A stretch of DNA of 13,313 nucleotides, from the NCBI GenBank assembly GCA_023246815.1, contig JAHFHR010000015.1, positions 1 through 13,313 of the forward strand, given 5' to 3'. Below the pieces are notes generated by a model, which saw nothing but the letters and a program-made list of their open reading frames with translations, did no database searches and was not told the origin of the DNA. This document shows positions 12,901-13,313 of this stretch, piece after piece. Both the position numbers and the translations under genes were made by a program. This DNA comes from a bacterium. GTDB lineage: Bacteria; Patescibacteriota; Patescibacteriia; Buchananbacterales; UBA6539. Position 1 is the first letter of the stretch; every line of letters starts with the position of its first letter.

Positions 12901-12919
12901 GACATTTCTCCACAGTCAA
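12888..12919 (-). promoter_or_regulatory. Promoter of the 47-residue basic peptide gene
   Basis: Minus strand: perfect -10 TATAAT (12888-12893). The only good -35 candidate, TTGACT (12914-12919), is 20 bases away, longer than usual, so the promoter may be weak or activator-dependent. Start site near 12881, about 23 bases before ATG. Confidence 0.5.
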
Positions 12920-12933
12920 GGCTGTGCTACAAT
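12911..12933 (+). promoter_or_regulatory. Promoter of the CCA-adding enzyme gene (leaderless mRNA predicted)
   Basis: Extended -10: TG at 12925-12926, then TACAAT (12928-12933, 5/6), exactly six bases before ATG 12940. No -35 box is evident. The spacer region carries the dyad CACAG (12911-12915) / CTGTG (12922-12926), which also overlaps the divergent minus-strand -35 box. Confidence 0.55.
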
Positions 12934-12939
12934 ACAGCT

Positions 12940-13313
12940 ATGCAGAAATACGAAGCAGCGCTTGCTACGTGGCGCAAAAAACCATTTGTTTCAAGGCTTA
13001 TTCAGGCTTTCCCTAAGGCTGAAATTTTTTTAGTTGGTGGCATGGTAAGAGACGCGATGATTGGGCGCGACACCAAAGACGTTGACCTCGTTGTCCGTGG
13101 CGTTTCCAAAAAAAGTTTAGAGAAGTTCTTAAGCACTCAAGGCGGGGTCAGTTTGGTGGGTAAGCGCTTCGGCGTTTTTAAATTTAAACCTAAAGGCTCA
13201 ACCGAACGTGAGATTGATATTGCGCTACCCCGCACCGAGCATAGCATCAACCACACCGGCGCCTACAAAGATTTTAAAATCCAAACTAATGCCAATTTGG
13301 CGATTGAAGATGA
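12940..13313 (+). CDS. cca: CCA-adding tRNA nucleotidyltransferase / poly(A) polymerase family, N-terminal part
   Basis: Adds or repairs the 3' CCA of tRNAs from CTP and ATP. The 124 complete codons in the window hold the class II nucleotidyltransferase head domain: LVGGMVRDAMIG (31-42, GGxVRD nucleotide-binding motif), DVDLVV with the metal-binding Asp pair 47/49, EIDIALPR (about 96-103), and the start of the following conserved block (NANLAIEDD, normally leading to RRDFTINAM). The gene runs off the window, so the neck/body domains and any C-terminal HD domain cannot be judged; poly(A) polymerase cannot be fully excluded, but tRNA-Ile at 11867 lacks an encoded CCA, so such an enzyme is needed. 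There is no SD; ATG 12940 lies at the expected transcription start of its extended -10 promoter. Confidence 0.88.
   Translation, partial: MQKYEAALATWRKKPFVSRLIQAFPKAEIFLVGGMVRDAMIGRDTKDVDLVVRGVSKKSLEKFLSTQGGVSLVGKRFGVFKFKPKGSTEREIDIALPRTEHSINHTGAYKDFKIQTNANLAIED

Noticed and set aside
12644..12919. 91-codon minus-strand frame overlapping the basic peptide gene
   Set aside because: It starts in promoter sequence without an SD, runs through the terminator hairpin, and has no recognisable product; the 47-codon frame has all signals.
1..13313. CRISPR array, insertion sequence or prophage
   Set aside because: No regularly spaced direct repeats, no transposase or integrase, and no phage structural genes were seen on either strand.

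Overview
The window reads like a chromosomal piece of a Candidate Phyla Radiation bacterium (Patescibacteria, most likely a Parcubacteria-type lineage). This is an inference from gene style: a fibronectin-III/peptidoglycan-binding surface protein, a DUF5989 micro-protein, a receiver-only response regulator ending in LVKTDW, a degenerate DHH phosphoesterase, a GC-rich palindrome family that I recall from CPR genomes, and promoters that fire directly on the start codon. There is no phage, plasmid, IS or CRISPR signature.

Layout. 1-2081 (+): secreted FN3-repeat protein ending in two peptidoglycan-binding domains, cut at its 5' end by an in-frame stop. 2155-2241: two back-to-back terminators. 2260-3948 (-): a two-gene operon for 3-hydroxyacyl-CoA dehydrogenase and enoyl-CoA hydratase, GC-rich, with strong Shine-Dalgarno (SD) sites, its own promoter, a palindromic operator candidate and its own terminator. 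4149-5218 (+): membrane-anchored class-A-beta-lactamase-like serine hydrolase with a one-base frameshift. 5279-5440 (+): DUF5989 protein. 5441-5830: non-coding, with hairpins, terminators and a tRNA-like relic. 5831-6145 (-): unknown small protein. 6246-10453 (-): valS-tyrS-receiver operon. 10516-12056 (+): DHH-family gene, then a tRNA operon whose first member is a pseudogene interrupted by two palindromes, followed by tRNA-Ile(UAU) and tRNA-Val(GAC). 12176-12574 and 12715-12858 (-): two unknown monocistronic genes, the second a 47-residue highly basic peptide. 12940-end (+): 5' part of a CCA-adding enzyme.

Working together. Translation dominates: two aminoacyl-tRNA synthetases (Val, Tyr), two tRNAs (one the cognate tRNA-Val) and the CCA-adding enzyme. 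The acyl-CoA pair would interconvert crotonyl-CoA, 3-hydroxybutyryl-CoA and acetoacetyl-CoA, but no thiolase, acyl-CoA dehydrogenase or CoA-transferase is visible, so it looks like an isolated metabolic island.

Two expression styles coexist. Core genes (valS, cca, the serine hydrolase) have a -10 box only 6-7 bases before ATG, implying leaderless mRNAs, and tyrS and the receiver gene lack an SD. Five other genes, all on the minus strand and all accessory or unknown, have GGAGG-type SD sites 7-9 bases before ATG. The most unusual structure is the palindrome-interrupted tRNA relic at 11746-11854.
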